In this document: in pieces, positions 1-5,529 of the stretch
How positions within the stretch are numbered: the stretch's first letter is position 1
Layout: each line of letters opens with the position of its first letter
Assembly: GCA_021810735.1 (NCBI GenBank)
Contig: JAJZIF010000170.1
Location: 1 to 7,678, forward strand
Direction of reading: 5' to 3'
Source of the DNA: Acidobacteriota bacterium
GTDB taxonomy: Bacteria > Acidobacteriota > Terriglobia > Terriglobales > Acidobacteriaceae
DNA length: 7,678 nucleotides
Translations under genes and position numbers: made by a program
Notes under the pieces: generated by a model
Database searches by the model: none
Seen by the model: the letters and a program-made list of their open reading frames with translations, nothing else
What the model was told of the DNA's origin: nothing

Positions 1-1671
1 CGCCCCATACAGCGTCCCCAGCGTGCCCACAATCACCTCACGCGCCACAATCGAGCTGATCAGACCAATCCCAATCTTCCAGTTAAAGCCCAACGGAGCA
101 ATCGCCGGCTCGATCAGGTGCCCCAGTCTGCCGATCAGGCTGTCGGCCAGCGTCGTGTGGAAGGGCACATTCGCCAGCACCCACAACACCACCGTCACGC
201 TCAGAATGATCGTGCCGGCTTTCTGGGTAAACATCTTGCCGCGGTCATACAGCCGCATCGCCAGTGACCGCAGCGTCGGCATCCGGTATTGCGGCAGTTC
301 CAGGATGAACGGCGTCGACGAGGCTTTCAGAATTGACGACTTCAGCAGCCGCGCCGTCACCACCGCCGCCAGAAATCCCAGCACGTACAGCCCCAGCAGT
401 GCCGTCGCCTGCAATCCCAGCAGATCGCCCAGCACCGGCCGATTCGGAACAAACGCCGCGATAATCAGCATGTAAATCGGCAGCCGCGCCGAGCACGTCA
501 TGAACGGCGCTACCAGGATCGTCGCATACCGGTCGCGCTTGTTCTCGATCGTCCTCGTCGCCATGATCGCCGGAACCGCGCACGCATAGGCCGAAAGCAG
601 CGGAATAAACGCCTTCCCGTTCAGCCCGATCGTCCGCATAAAGCGATCCGCAATCAGCGCCGCACGGGCCAGGTAGCCCGAGTCCTCAAGCACCCCGATA
701 AACAAAAACAACAGTAGAATCTGCGGCAAGAACACCAGCACCGACGCTACGCCGCGCCACACGCCGTTAACCAGGAACGACTGCAGCCAGCCATGCCCCA
801 GGAACCGCCCGACAAGATCGCCTAGCGCATAGAGCACATTCCCAAAAGCATCGCTCAGCGGATTTCCAATCGTAAACACCGCCTGGAAAACCGCGAAAAC
901 CACCATCAAAAACGTCAGCGGACCCCACACCGGGTGCAGCAGTACGCTATCGATCCGCTGCGTCCATTCCGATGAAAGGGGCGCCTTGTATCTCGTCCGG
1001 GAGCTGATGCCCGTAGCCCACTGCCGGTACGAACGCGCGTTCCCCATCACCGGCAGCTCCAGCCGCTGCGGCTGCGTTGCTCCCTGCAGAGCCTCTGCCT
1101 CACCGCTCTTGCGCTGCAAAAACTGCGCAATCGCGTCCATGCCCACGCCCCGCGCCGCGCTGATCTTCGCCACCGGCGTGCCCAGCTCCTGCGCCAGTGC
1201 CAGCGGATCCACTTCGCCGCCGCGGCTCTCCATCAGGTCGCTCATGTTCAGCAGCACAAGCGTTGGCAGTCCCAGCGCCAGCACCGGAGCGGCCAGCATC
1301 AGCTGCCGCCGCAGGTGCAGGGAATCGAGCACCAGCAGCACCGCGTCCGGCTTCGGAGTGCCCGGCATCTCGCCCTTCAGCACGTCCACCGTCACGCGCG
1401 CGTCTTCTGAGTACGAGTCAAAACTGTAAATCCCCGGCAGATCCACCAGCAGCAGGTCCGCGCGGCCAATCCCCTTCATTCGTCCGGTATGCTGCTCCAC
1501 CGTCACGCCCGGATAATTCGCTACCTTCTGCCGCAGGCCAGTGAGACGATTAAACAGCGTCGACTTGCCGGAATTCGGCGGGCCGACGAGCGCAACCGTC
1601 TGCAGTTTGCCCGCAATCCGGGGCTGTTCTGTCGTGATCTCGATGGTTTCTGTACCGCAGCAACTGCTCAT
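1..1671 (-). CDS. feoB: Ferrous iron transport protein B, 5' portion (C-terminal part lies outside the window)
   Basis: FeoB is the inner-membrane Fe(II) permease with a cytosolic N-terminal GTPase domain. 557 residues are visible and the frame is still open at base 1. All G motifs can be read: G1 GPPNSGKST (30-38), G2 region NYPGVTVE (52-59), G3 DLPG (77-80), G4 NMSD (142-145), G5 SAARG (171-175). A helical linker follows, then hydrophobic segments near 251-268, 310-330, 386-408, 417-440 and 486-503. The first gate region carries ACAVPAIMATRTIENKRDR (363-381) and APFMTCSARLPIY (388-400), with the family's pore-region cysteines C364 and C393. The second gate, near 535-557, is only begun. The start codon overlaps the feoA stop as ATGA, so the two are probably translationally coupled. 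Oddities are a Pro instead of the usual Asn at G1 position 2, and a Cys-Cys pair at residues 4-5. The family assignment is secure. Confidence 0.97.
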   Translation of the reverse strand, partial: MSSCCGTETIEITTEQPRIAGKLQTVALVGPPNSGKSTLFNRLTGLRQKVANYPGVTVEQHTGRMKGIGRADLLLVDLPGIYSFDSYSEDARVTVDVLKGEMPGTPKPDAVLLVLDSLHLRRQLMLAAPVLALGLPTLVLLNMSDLMESRGGEVDPLALAQELGTPVAKISAARGVGMDAIAQFLQRKSGEAEALQGATQPQRLELPVMGNARSYRQWATGISSRTRYKAPLSSEWTQRIDSVLLHPVWGPLTFLMVVFAVFQAVFTIGNPLSDAFGNVLYALGDLVGRFLGHGWLQSFLVNGVWRGVASVLVFLPQILLLFLFIGVLEDSGYLARAALIADRFMRTIGLNGKAFIPLLSAYACAVPAIMATRTIENKRDRYATILVAPFMTCSARLPIYMLIIAAFVPNRPVLGDLLGLQATALLGLYVLGFLAAVVTARLLKSSILKASSTPFILELPQYRMPTLRSLAMRLYDRGKMFTQKAGTIILSVTVVLWVLANVPFHTTLADSLIGRLGHLIEPAIAPLGFNWKIGIGLISSIVAREVIVGTLGTLYGA

Positions 1672-1958
1672 AGATCCTCGGTGGCTCGCACCACGATCGA
1701 ACTTGCGGTCTCCCGCCTCAGGGCAATCTCAAATCCGTCTATGGAATACACAGTTGGGTCCCCGGCAGGGGCCCTCCGCACCACCACCACCCGTGCTTCT
1801 GGTACAAAGCCCATATGCATCAGGTGGTGCTGCACGGCATCCGGCAAATCCAGTGATTCCACCACGCCGGCCGTTCCCACTGGTAATTCGCTCAATGCCC
1901 GCACCGTTCCCATCGCCCAAGGCTCATGATAACTCAAATAGGACCAAATCGCTCGCAT
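1668..1958 (-). CDS. feoA: Ferrous iron transport protein A (SH3-like)
   Basis: FeoA is a small cytosolic SH3-like protein that supports FeoB-mediated Fe(II) uptake. With this start it has 96 residues. The FeoA core spans about 17-93: ALSELPVGTAGVV, then HHLMHMGFVPEARVVVV, RRAPAGDP (61-68), and the late strand FEIALRRETASSIVV. Its stop codon overlaps the feoB start in an ATGA. Start choice: ATG at 1958 has AGGAG upstream (1974-1970), though the 11-base spacing is long. An in-frame ATG at 1913 would give 81 residues, closer to typical FeoA length, but lacks a visible ribosome binding site. The frame also stays open up to an ATG at 2048, whose extra residues look unlike FeoA. The extra N-terminal stretch MRAIWSYLSYHEPWA is therefore uncertain. 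Function is confident and the exact start is not. Confidence 0.9.
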   Translation of the reverse strand: MRAIWSYLSYHEPWAMGTVRALSELPVGTAGVVESLDLPDAVQHHLMHMGFVPEARVVVVRRAPAGDPTVYSIDGFEIALRRETASSIVVRATEDL

Positions 1959-1969
1959 ATAGAGTTTTT

Positions 1970-1974
1970 CTCCT
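1970..1974 (-). promoter_or_regulatory. Ribosome binding site favouring the longer feoA start
   Basis: AGGAG on the minus strand, 11 bases before the ATG at 1958. The spacing is longer than ideal, but it is the only purine-rich Shine-Dalgarno match near any of the candidate feoA starts. Confidence 0.5.
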
Positions 1975-2110
1975 GGTGGCCCGTATTCCGTGGCAAAAAA
2001 CCGGCTGACTCTTCCACTCAAGAACGGCTGATAATCAAAAACCTGCACGGCCCGCTGGGATCGAAAAAACTACCATTTCCCAATGGCGAAGTATAACCAG
2101 CGTTACAAGA
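1975..2110. promoter_or_regulatory. Divergent upstream region between feoA and the small helical-protein gene
   Basis: This stretch must carry leaders and probably promoters for both divergent genes. It is more AT-rich than its surroundings around 2029-2066. It holds TGATAATCA at 2029-2037, which contains one GATAATC half like those found in Fur boxes, but no full 19-base Fur operator is visible. On the plus strand GATAAT (2030-2035) could be a -10 element, with a poor -35 (CTGACT, 2005-2010) at 19-base spacing. Regulation of feoAB by iron is expected from the family but not shown by this sequence. Confidence 0.3.
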
Positions 2111-2121
2111 AAGGAAATGTG

Positions 2122-2424
2122 ATGAGCGACACATGGACCGCACAAAAATTAGCCGCTTCCGTAGCCCAGCCCAACCCTCCGGCCGGCCTTCCCCCACTCC
2201 TCGAAGCCCTCTGGTGGGAGGCAAAAGGCGATTGGACCCGTGCCCATGAAATCGCCCAGCAGATCCACACCCGCGACGCCGCCTGGGTCCACGCCTACCT
2301 GCATCGCCGGGAAGGGGACCAGGCGAACGCCGGTTACTGGTACCGCAACGCTGACCACCCCGTCTGCAACTTGCCGCTGGACGACGAGTGGCGCGAAATT
2401 GTCACCGCATTGCTCGCTGCCTGA
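2122..2424 (+). CDS. Conserved small helical hypothetical protein, TPR-like
   Basis: A 100-residue soluble protein with no signal peptide or membrane segment. The core (about 24-77) reads as paired amphipathic helices rich in Trp, His and Tyr: LLEALWWEAKGDWTRAHEIA, then DAAWVHAYLHRREGD and NAGYWYRNA. This pattern of W/A/H positions with a GDW turn and a GD turn resembles a short tetratricopeptide- or Sel1-like helical hairpin. I recall similar small uncharacterised proteins in other bacteria, but no function is known to me. A last helix, EWREIVTALLA, ends the protein. Start: AAGGAA (2111-2116) lies 5 bases before this ATG. An in-frame ATG at 2083 would add 13 residues but has no ribosome binding site. 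It is divergent from feoA, and nothing visible ties it to iron uptake. Confidence 0.85.
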   Translation: MSDTWTAQKLAASVAQPNPPAGLPPLLEALWWEAKGDWTRAHEIAQQIHTRDAAWVHAYLHRREGDQANAGYWYRNADHPVCNLPLDDEWREIVTALLAA

Positions 2425-2615
2425 GTAGCAGCCCGATTACGGCGTTCTCGCAGCTGAATCAGCCCTCGATACACGTCAGAAATTACCGCCTGCCGCAGGC
2501 ATCTCCTCACACCCATCCGTCGCATCGCATAGTGGTGGGCCCTGTCTGCTGGCCGCCCGGCTCCGGCCGCTCTCTGGGCACTGCAGTGAAGTCCTCTTCT
2601 CAGGAGGTACCTGCA
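2425..2615 (+). promoter_or_regulatory. Leader of the first barrel gene
   Basis: No gene is seen here; the open frame running through it into the barrel gene has no barrel-like or signal-like content before 2616. It holds GCAGGCATC (2495-2503) and the doubled pentamer CGCATCGCAT (2521-2530), both of which recur upstream of the third barrel gene. A small hairpin is possible: GGCCG at 2551-2555 pairing with CGGCC at 2564-2568 across an 8-base loop. AGGAGG at 2602-2607 is the ribosome binding site. A clear -35/-10 pair was not found. Confidence 0.35.
2602..2607 (+). promoter_or_regulatory. Ribosome binding site of barrel gene 1
   Basis: A perfect AGGAGG, 8 bases before the ATG at 2616. It fixes that codon as the start and excludes the long upstream open frame beginning at 2388. 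Confidence 0.85.
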
Positions 2616-3251
2616 ATGACGCAACAACGCATCCTGCCCTTCTTCCTGCTTCTTGTTCTGCTCGTCTTTGGAATCTCGCCAGTGAATGCACAGAACGATA
2701 TCGCTGTCAGTGCCCTGGGCTCGTTCTCTTCTTCCACCACAGGTTTCTATACGCAGCAGGATCCCTTCGATCAGGCCGGAGTTCTTGTCGAATTCCGGCA
2801 CATTTGGAACCCGTTATACGGTTATGAACTCGCGTACTCCGCCAATCGTGCCAATCAGGCATACATCAACGTAGGTCCGCACCCAACACTTCCATGCACG
2901 CCTTTCGGCTGCCCCTACCCAACCCGGCAGAATGTCCGGGCCTACGATCACGAGGTCTCGGCCGACTGGGTGGTGTCCGTCCCGTTCGCAAGCCTGCGCC
3001 CCTTCGCCTTGGCTGGAGGCGGGGTTCAAATGTTCGAGCCCATGGGCGGCCAAATGGGTACTCAAAGCGACAACCAGGCCGTCTTCGTTTATGGTGCCGG
3101 CCTTGATTGGACACTTCTCCCCCAATTCGGCCTGCGATTCCAGTACCGCGGAAACCTCTACAAGGCTCCCAGCCTGGCAGTTGCATTTCCAGCCACGGAC
3201 AAATTCACTCACAGCGCTGAGCCCGTGATCGGCTTCTTCATCCGTTTTTGA
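2616..3251 (+). CDS. Outer-membrane beta-barrel protein, tandem paralogue 1
   Basis: A 211-residue exported protein. The signal peptide has a short basic n-region (MTQQR), a long Leu/Val core (7-20) and a cleavage site near VNA-Q (24-26). The mature part alternates polar and hydrophobic residues, as in a small OmpA/OmpW-like barrel, and ends in Phe (FFIRF), the classic signal for outer-membrane assembly. Landmarks shared with its two neighbours are SALGSF (32-37), EFRHIWNP (59-66), FALAGGG (130-136), YGAGLDW (159-165), FGLRFQYRGN (171-180), YKAP (182-185) and THSAEPVIGFF (198-208). A variable Pro-rich stretch near 87-105 holds the only two cysteines, C94 and C99. It is the most diverged of the three, at roughly half identity to the others by eye. 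Role unknown: structural protein, adhesin or narrow pore are all possible. Confidence 0.9.
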   Translation: MTQQRILPFFLLLVLLVFGISPVNAQNDIAVSALGSFSSSTTGFYTQQDPFDQAGVLVEFRHIWNPLYGYELAYSANRANQAYINVGPHPTLPCTPFGCPYPTRQNVRAYDHEVSADWVVSVPFASLRPFALAGGGVQMFEPMGGQMGTQSDNQAVFVYGAGLDWTLLPQFGLRFQYRGNLYKAPSLAVAFPATDKFTHSAEPVIGFFIRF

Positions 3252-3355
3252 TTTCATAGGGCGACGCTCTGGCACAGCTCATGCTTGCCGGAACCCTCCC
3301 GCATCCATTCCCGGCTCCGTGCTCCCAACGCATGGGGTCACAACAGATGCACCAA

Positions 3356-3360
3356 AGGAG
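3356..3360 (+). promoter_or_regulatory. Ribosome binding site of barrel gene 2
   Basis: AGGAG within AAAGGAGATC, 10 bases before the ATG at 3371. The same AAAGGAGATC string precedes barrel gene 3, so the translation start region was duplicated with the gene. It rejects the earlier in-frame ATG at 3281. Confidence 0.8.
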
Positions 3361-3370
3361 ATCTCACACC

Positions 3371-3994
3371 ATGCGCGCAATACTCAACAGGCTCTTCACC
3401 GTTACGCTCGTCCTGCTGCCATGGAGTGTGCTCCCCGCCCATGCGCAAACAACTATCGCGCTCAGCGCCCTCGGATCGTACCAGTCCTCCACGAGCAACT
3501 CGGTGACGCGGCAGGTACGATCCAGACGCGCCGGGCTCATGGCTGAGCTGCGCCACATCTCCAACCCCCTGGTCGGCTACGACATCTCCTATTCCTTTCG
3601 CGGAGCTGACCAGCTCTACGAGTATCAGGGACCCACTTGCGTAGGATCTTCCTGTCCGCCGTCTGGTCAGCCGGTCAACGCGTACGCCCAGGAACTCGCC
3701 TTCAACTGGGTGGTCTCGCTTCCCGTCAGGCACTTGGTCGTCTTCGCTCTTGCCGGTGGCGGCTTTGAAAAATTTGATCCTACCAACTCGCAGGCTGGCG
3801 GCACGCGCAGCCAGACTGAAGGAGTATTCGACTACGGCGCCGGTTTTGACTGGAACCTTCTGCCTCACCTCGGTCTTCGCTTCCAGTACCGCGGCAACGT
3901 CTACAAAGCTCCCGCACTGGCCACCGCCTTCAGTTCCACTGACCAATTCACGCACGAGGCCGAACCCGTGGTCGGCGCCTACTTCAAATTCTGA
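3371..3994 (+). CDS. Outer-membrane beta-barrel protein, tandem paralogue 2
   Basis: A 207-residue exported protein closely related to the next gene (about two-thirds identical by eye). The signal peptide has basic residues R2 and R7, a hydrophobic core at 8-20 and probable cleavage after AHA (23-25). Barrel landmarks are IALSALGSY (29-37), ELRHISNPLVGYD (59-71), FALAGGGFEKF (125-135), GVFDYGAGFDW (151-161), LPHLGLRFQYRGNVYKAP (164-181), AFSSTDQFTHEAEPVVGAYFKF at the end, and a C-terminal Phe. The variable stretch GPTCVGSSCPPSG (87-99) holds the only cysteines, C90 and C95. Compared with paralogue 3, the loop near 45-54 is basic (TRQVRSRRAG), a likely difference in exposed charge. It probably inserts in the outer membrane; ligand and function are unknown. 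Confidence 0.91.
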   Translation: MRAILNRLFTVTLVLLPWSVLPAHAQTTIALSALGSYQSSTSNSVTRQVRSRRAGLMAELRHISNPLVGYDISYSFRGADQLYEYQGPTCVGSSCPPSGQPVNAYAQELAFNWVVSLPVRHLVVFALAGGGFEKFDPTNSQAGGTRSQTEGVFDYGAGFDWNLLPHLGLRFQYRGNVYKAPALATAFSSTDQFTHEAEPVVGAYFKF

Positions 3995-4242
3995 ACTCTT
4001 GTGGCGTCGGGCCGATTCTGTTGATTCCGCCTCGCGCCGGGGCGCATCTACTTTGCACCCTCCGAGCACCGGCTTTTGCAGGCATCCCTTCCGCTGCCTA
4101 CGCATCGCATGTATTTACAAACGAATCAATAGGTGCGCTACGCCGCGATCCGCGCGATCCAGGCCGGTCACCTCTCGCTCACGTGCATACTTCCTTTTCC
4201 CGACCTTGTCGCATTGCTCTTCCCCAAAGGAGATCCCTCACG
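3995..4242 (+). promoter_or_regulatory. Leader of the third barrel gene
   Basis: No gene is supported in these 248 bases, although a frame stays open through them. GCAGGCATC (4078-4086) and CGCATCGCAT (4101-4110) match blocks in the leader of barrel gene 1, with 23 versus 26 bases between block starts. An AT-rich patch follows at 4111-4132 (including TTTACA at 4114-4119), the best place for a promoter, but no convincing -10 partner is visible. AGGAG at 4228-4232 is the ribosome binding site. Confidence 0.35.
4228..4232 (+). promoter_or_regulatory. Ribosome binding site of barrel gene 3
   Basis: AGGAG inside AAAGGAGATC, 10 bases before the ATG at 4243, with the same string and spacing as in barrel gene 2. 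It excludes the upstream start at 4021. Confidence 0.8.
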
Positions 4243-4872
4243 ATGAAGCTCAACTTCAAAACGATCCTCACGATGTCGATGGCTCTGGCGCTTTGGAGCG
4301 CGCTCTCCGCCCGTGCACAAACCTCTATCGCTCTCAGCGCCCTGGGATCGTTCCCGTCGACCACGACTACCACGGTTCAAAGGCAAACCGCCTCTGATCA
4401 GGCCGGATTCATGGTCGAGCTGCGCCATATCTCCAACCCCCTGGTTGGCTACGACGTCTCCTATACCTTCAACCGGGCCAACCAGAATTACGAGTACACC
4501 GGACCCACTCCCTTATGTCCTCTTCCCGCCTGCTCTGCCCCGGAACAGCCCGTCCACGCCAACGCGCACACCCTCACCCTCAATTACGTCGTCTCCCTGC
4601 CCATCCTTGACTTCCGCGTCTTCGCGCTCGGCGGTGGAGGCTTCCAGCACTTCAGTCCTACCAACAATCCCAACGTCAGCACCCAGAGCCAGACCAAGGG
4701 CGTCTTCGACTACGGCGCGGGCCTCGACTGGACCGTCCTGCCCCACCTCGGCCTGCGCTTCCAGTACCGCGGCTATGTCTACAAAGCGCCCCAGTTGGCC
4801 ACTGCTTTCAGTTCCACCGACAAATTCACCCACGACGCCGAACCCATGATCGGCGCCTACTTCAACTTCTAG
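4243..4872 (+). CDS. Outer-membrane beta-barrel protein, tandem paralogue 3
   Basis: A 209-residue exported protein. The signal peptide has lysines at 2 and 6, a hydrophobic core at 8-21 and probable cleavage after ARA (23-25). The mature protein starts QTSIALSALGSF and shares with paralogue 2 ELRHISNPLVGYD (59-71), GVFDYGAGLDW (153-163), LPHLGLRFQYRG (166-177), VYKAP (179-183), AFSSTDKFTH and the closing EPMIGAYFNF with C-terminal Phe. The exposed variable stretch near 87-103 has the only cysteines, C92 and C97, in CPLPAC. A Thr-rich run (40-45) lies in the first predicted loop, and an Asn/Thr/Ser-rich stretch (138-150) in a later one. It is convergent with the DUF1810 gene, 7 bases away, with no room for its own hairpin terminator. 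Function is unknown beyond outer-membrane location. Confidence 0.91.
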   Translation: MKLNFKTILTMSMALALWSALSARAQTSIALSALGSFPSTTTTTVQRQTASDQAGFMVELRHISNPLVGYDVSYTFNRANQNYEYTGPTPLCPLPACSAPEQPVHANAHTLTLNYVVSLPILDFRVFALGGGGFQHFSPTNNPNVSTQSQTKGVFDYGAGLDWTVLPHLGLRFQYRGYVYKAPQLATAFSSTDKFTHDAEPMIGAYFNF

Positions 4873-4879
4873 CCCGCCC

Positions 4880-5311
4880 TTACTCCATCAGCTCAACCGT
4901 CCGCTCATCTGGCTCGCCCTCGAAATACTTGTCGAGGGCCTGCCGGAAGACTGCATCCTCCGGCGCAACCTCGACGAACAGGGTCATGGAAGACCGAAAC
5001 TTCAAGTCATCGGGATATCCAAAAATCTCGCTCACCTCACGGCCCTGCACCGCATTCACCAGCGCCGTGCACTCCCGCAGTCGCGTCCCCAGTACCGGAT
5101 GACGCAAATACGCCTCCGCCTCCGCACGTGACCGGATCGCAAAATGCTGCGCCGTCGGGCTGTGCCCCAGCCCGCGGATCTGCGGAAAAACAAACCACAT
5201 CCAGTGGCTGCGCTTCCGTCCCTCGCTGAGCTCCGCGCAGACCTGCGCGTACACCGGTTCCTGCGCTTCCACAAACCGCTGCAGATCAAAAGGGTCATGC
5301 TTTTCGTCCAT
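4880..5311 (-). CDS. DUF1810 family protein
   Basis: A 143-residue soluble protein with no signal peptide. It matches the DUF1810 pattern along its whole length: an N-terminal DPFDLQRFVEAQ (6-17), then the diagnostic GRKRSHWMWFVFPQIRGLG (31-49), AIRSRAEAEAYLRHPVLG (58-75), LRECTALV, EIFGYPDDLKFRSSMTLF (95-112) and a closing LDKYFEGEPDERTVELM. Length agrees with the family, so it appears intact. DUF1810 proteins are widespread and uncharacterised as far as I know; some database entries carry misleading names such as calpastatin. The start is fixed by GGAGG (5322-5318), 6 bases before ATG. It is divergent from the tannase-like gene and convergent with barrel gene 3, and seems to be a single-gene transcription unit. 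Confidence 0.93.
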   Translation of the reverse strand: MDEKHDPFDLQRFVEAQEPVYAQVCAELSEGRKRSHWMWFVFPQIRGLGHSPTAQHFAIRSRAEAEAYLRHPVLGTRLRECTALVNAVQGREVSEIFGYPDDLKFRSSMTLFVEVAPEDAVFRQALDKYFEGEPDERTVELME

Positions 5312-5455
5312 GCAAAACCTCCGCGGCGCAACGTTATTTGATTCTCACACCCTAACCATACTTCTACTCACAGCACCCCTTCTTTGGATGAGATCAAAGC
5401 GCCGCACGCATGGCTCATTTAGAATTCCCCCGCGCCGGCAATCACGCTTTTTCCT

Positions 5456-5490
5456 GCGCTGAATAGAGCCGCGCCGCCGCCATTCAGGGC
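5456..5490. repeat. Imperfect inverted repeat in the tannase-like gene leader
   Basis: GCGCTGAAT (5456-5464) pairs with ATTCAGGGC (5482-5490) at 8 of 9 positions, across a 17-base GC-rich loop. There is no T-run behind it, so it does not look like a terminator. It could be an operator for a dimeric regulator or a leader hairpin, or chance. Confidence 0.35.
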
Positions 5491-5512
5491 GAAACAGGCA
5501 CTGCTTTTTATT

Positions 5513-5520
5513 GAGGGGAG
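5513..5520 (+). promoter_or_regulatory. Ribosome binding site supporting a TTG start
   Basis: GAGGGGAG ends 9 bases before TTG at 5530. The next in-frame ATG (residue 13) would cut through the signal peptide, so this site decides for the TTG start. Confidence 0.65.
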
Positions 5521-5529
5521 ACACACATC

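Larger units (their letters stand above)
5312..5529. promoter_or_regulatory. Divergent intergenic region, DUF1810 gene / tannase-like gene
   Basis: No gene is seen in these 218 bases. The region must hold leaders for both divergent genes. TAGAAT at 5420-5425 resembles a -10 element on the plus strand but has no good -35 partner. Further down is the imperfect inverted repeat described separately (5456-5490). GAGGGGAG (5513-5520) is the ribosome binding site of the plus-strand gene. Confidence 0.35.

Noticed and set aside
1..1671. Several plus-strand open frames opposite feoB
   Set aside because: They are Ser/Arg/Pro/Ala-rich shadow frames; the minus strand encodes an unbroken FeoB with all GTPase motifs.
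2029..2037. TGATAATCA as a Fur box in front of feoA
   Set aside because: Only a short core resembles the Fur consensus; the 19-base palindrome is not present, so it is not called as an operator.
2388..2615. N-terminal extension of barrel protein 1 from an upstream ATG
   Set aside because: It would bury the signal peptide 76 residues inside the protein, overlaps the end of the preceding gene, and ignores the perfect AGGAGG before 2616.
3995..4070. GCGCCGGGGCGC after barrel gene 2 as a terminator hairpin
   Set aside because: The loop would be only two bases and no T-tract follows.
3338..4105. Long open frame on the minus strand (255 codons) opposite barrel gene 2
   Set aside because: The product is Arg/Gly/Val-rich low-complexity sequence, and the opposite strand has a signal peptide, barrel motifs and a close paralogue. 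Shadow frame.
4021..4242. N-terminal extension of barrel protein 3 from an upstream start
   Set aside because: Same reasoning: the signal peptide and AGGAG define the start at 4243, and the extension has no similarity to the other paralogues.
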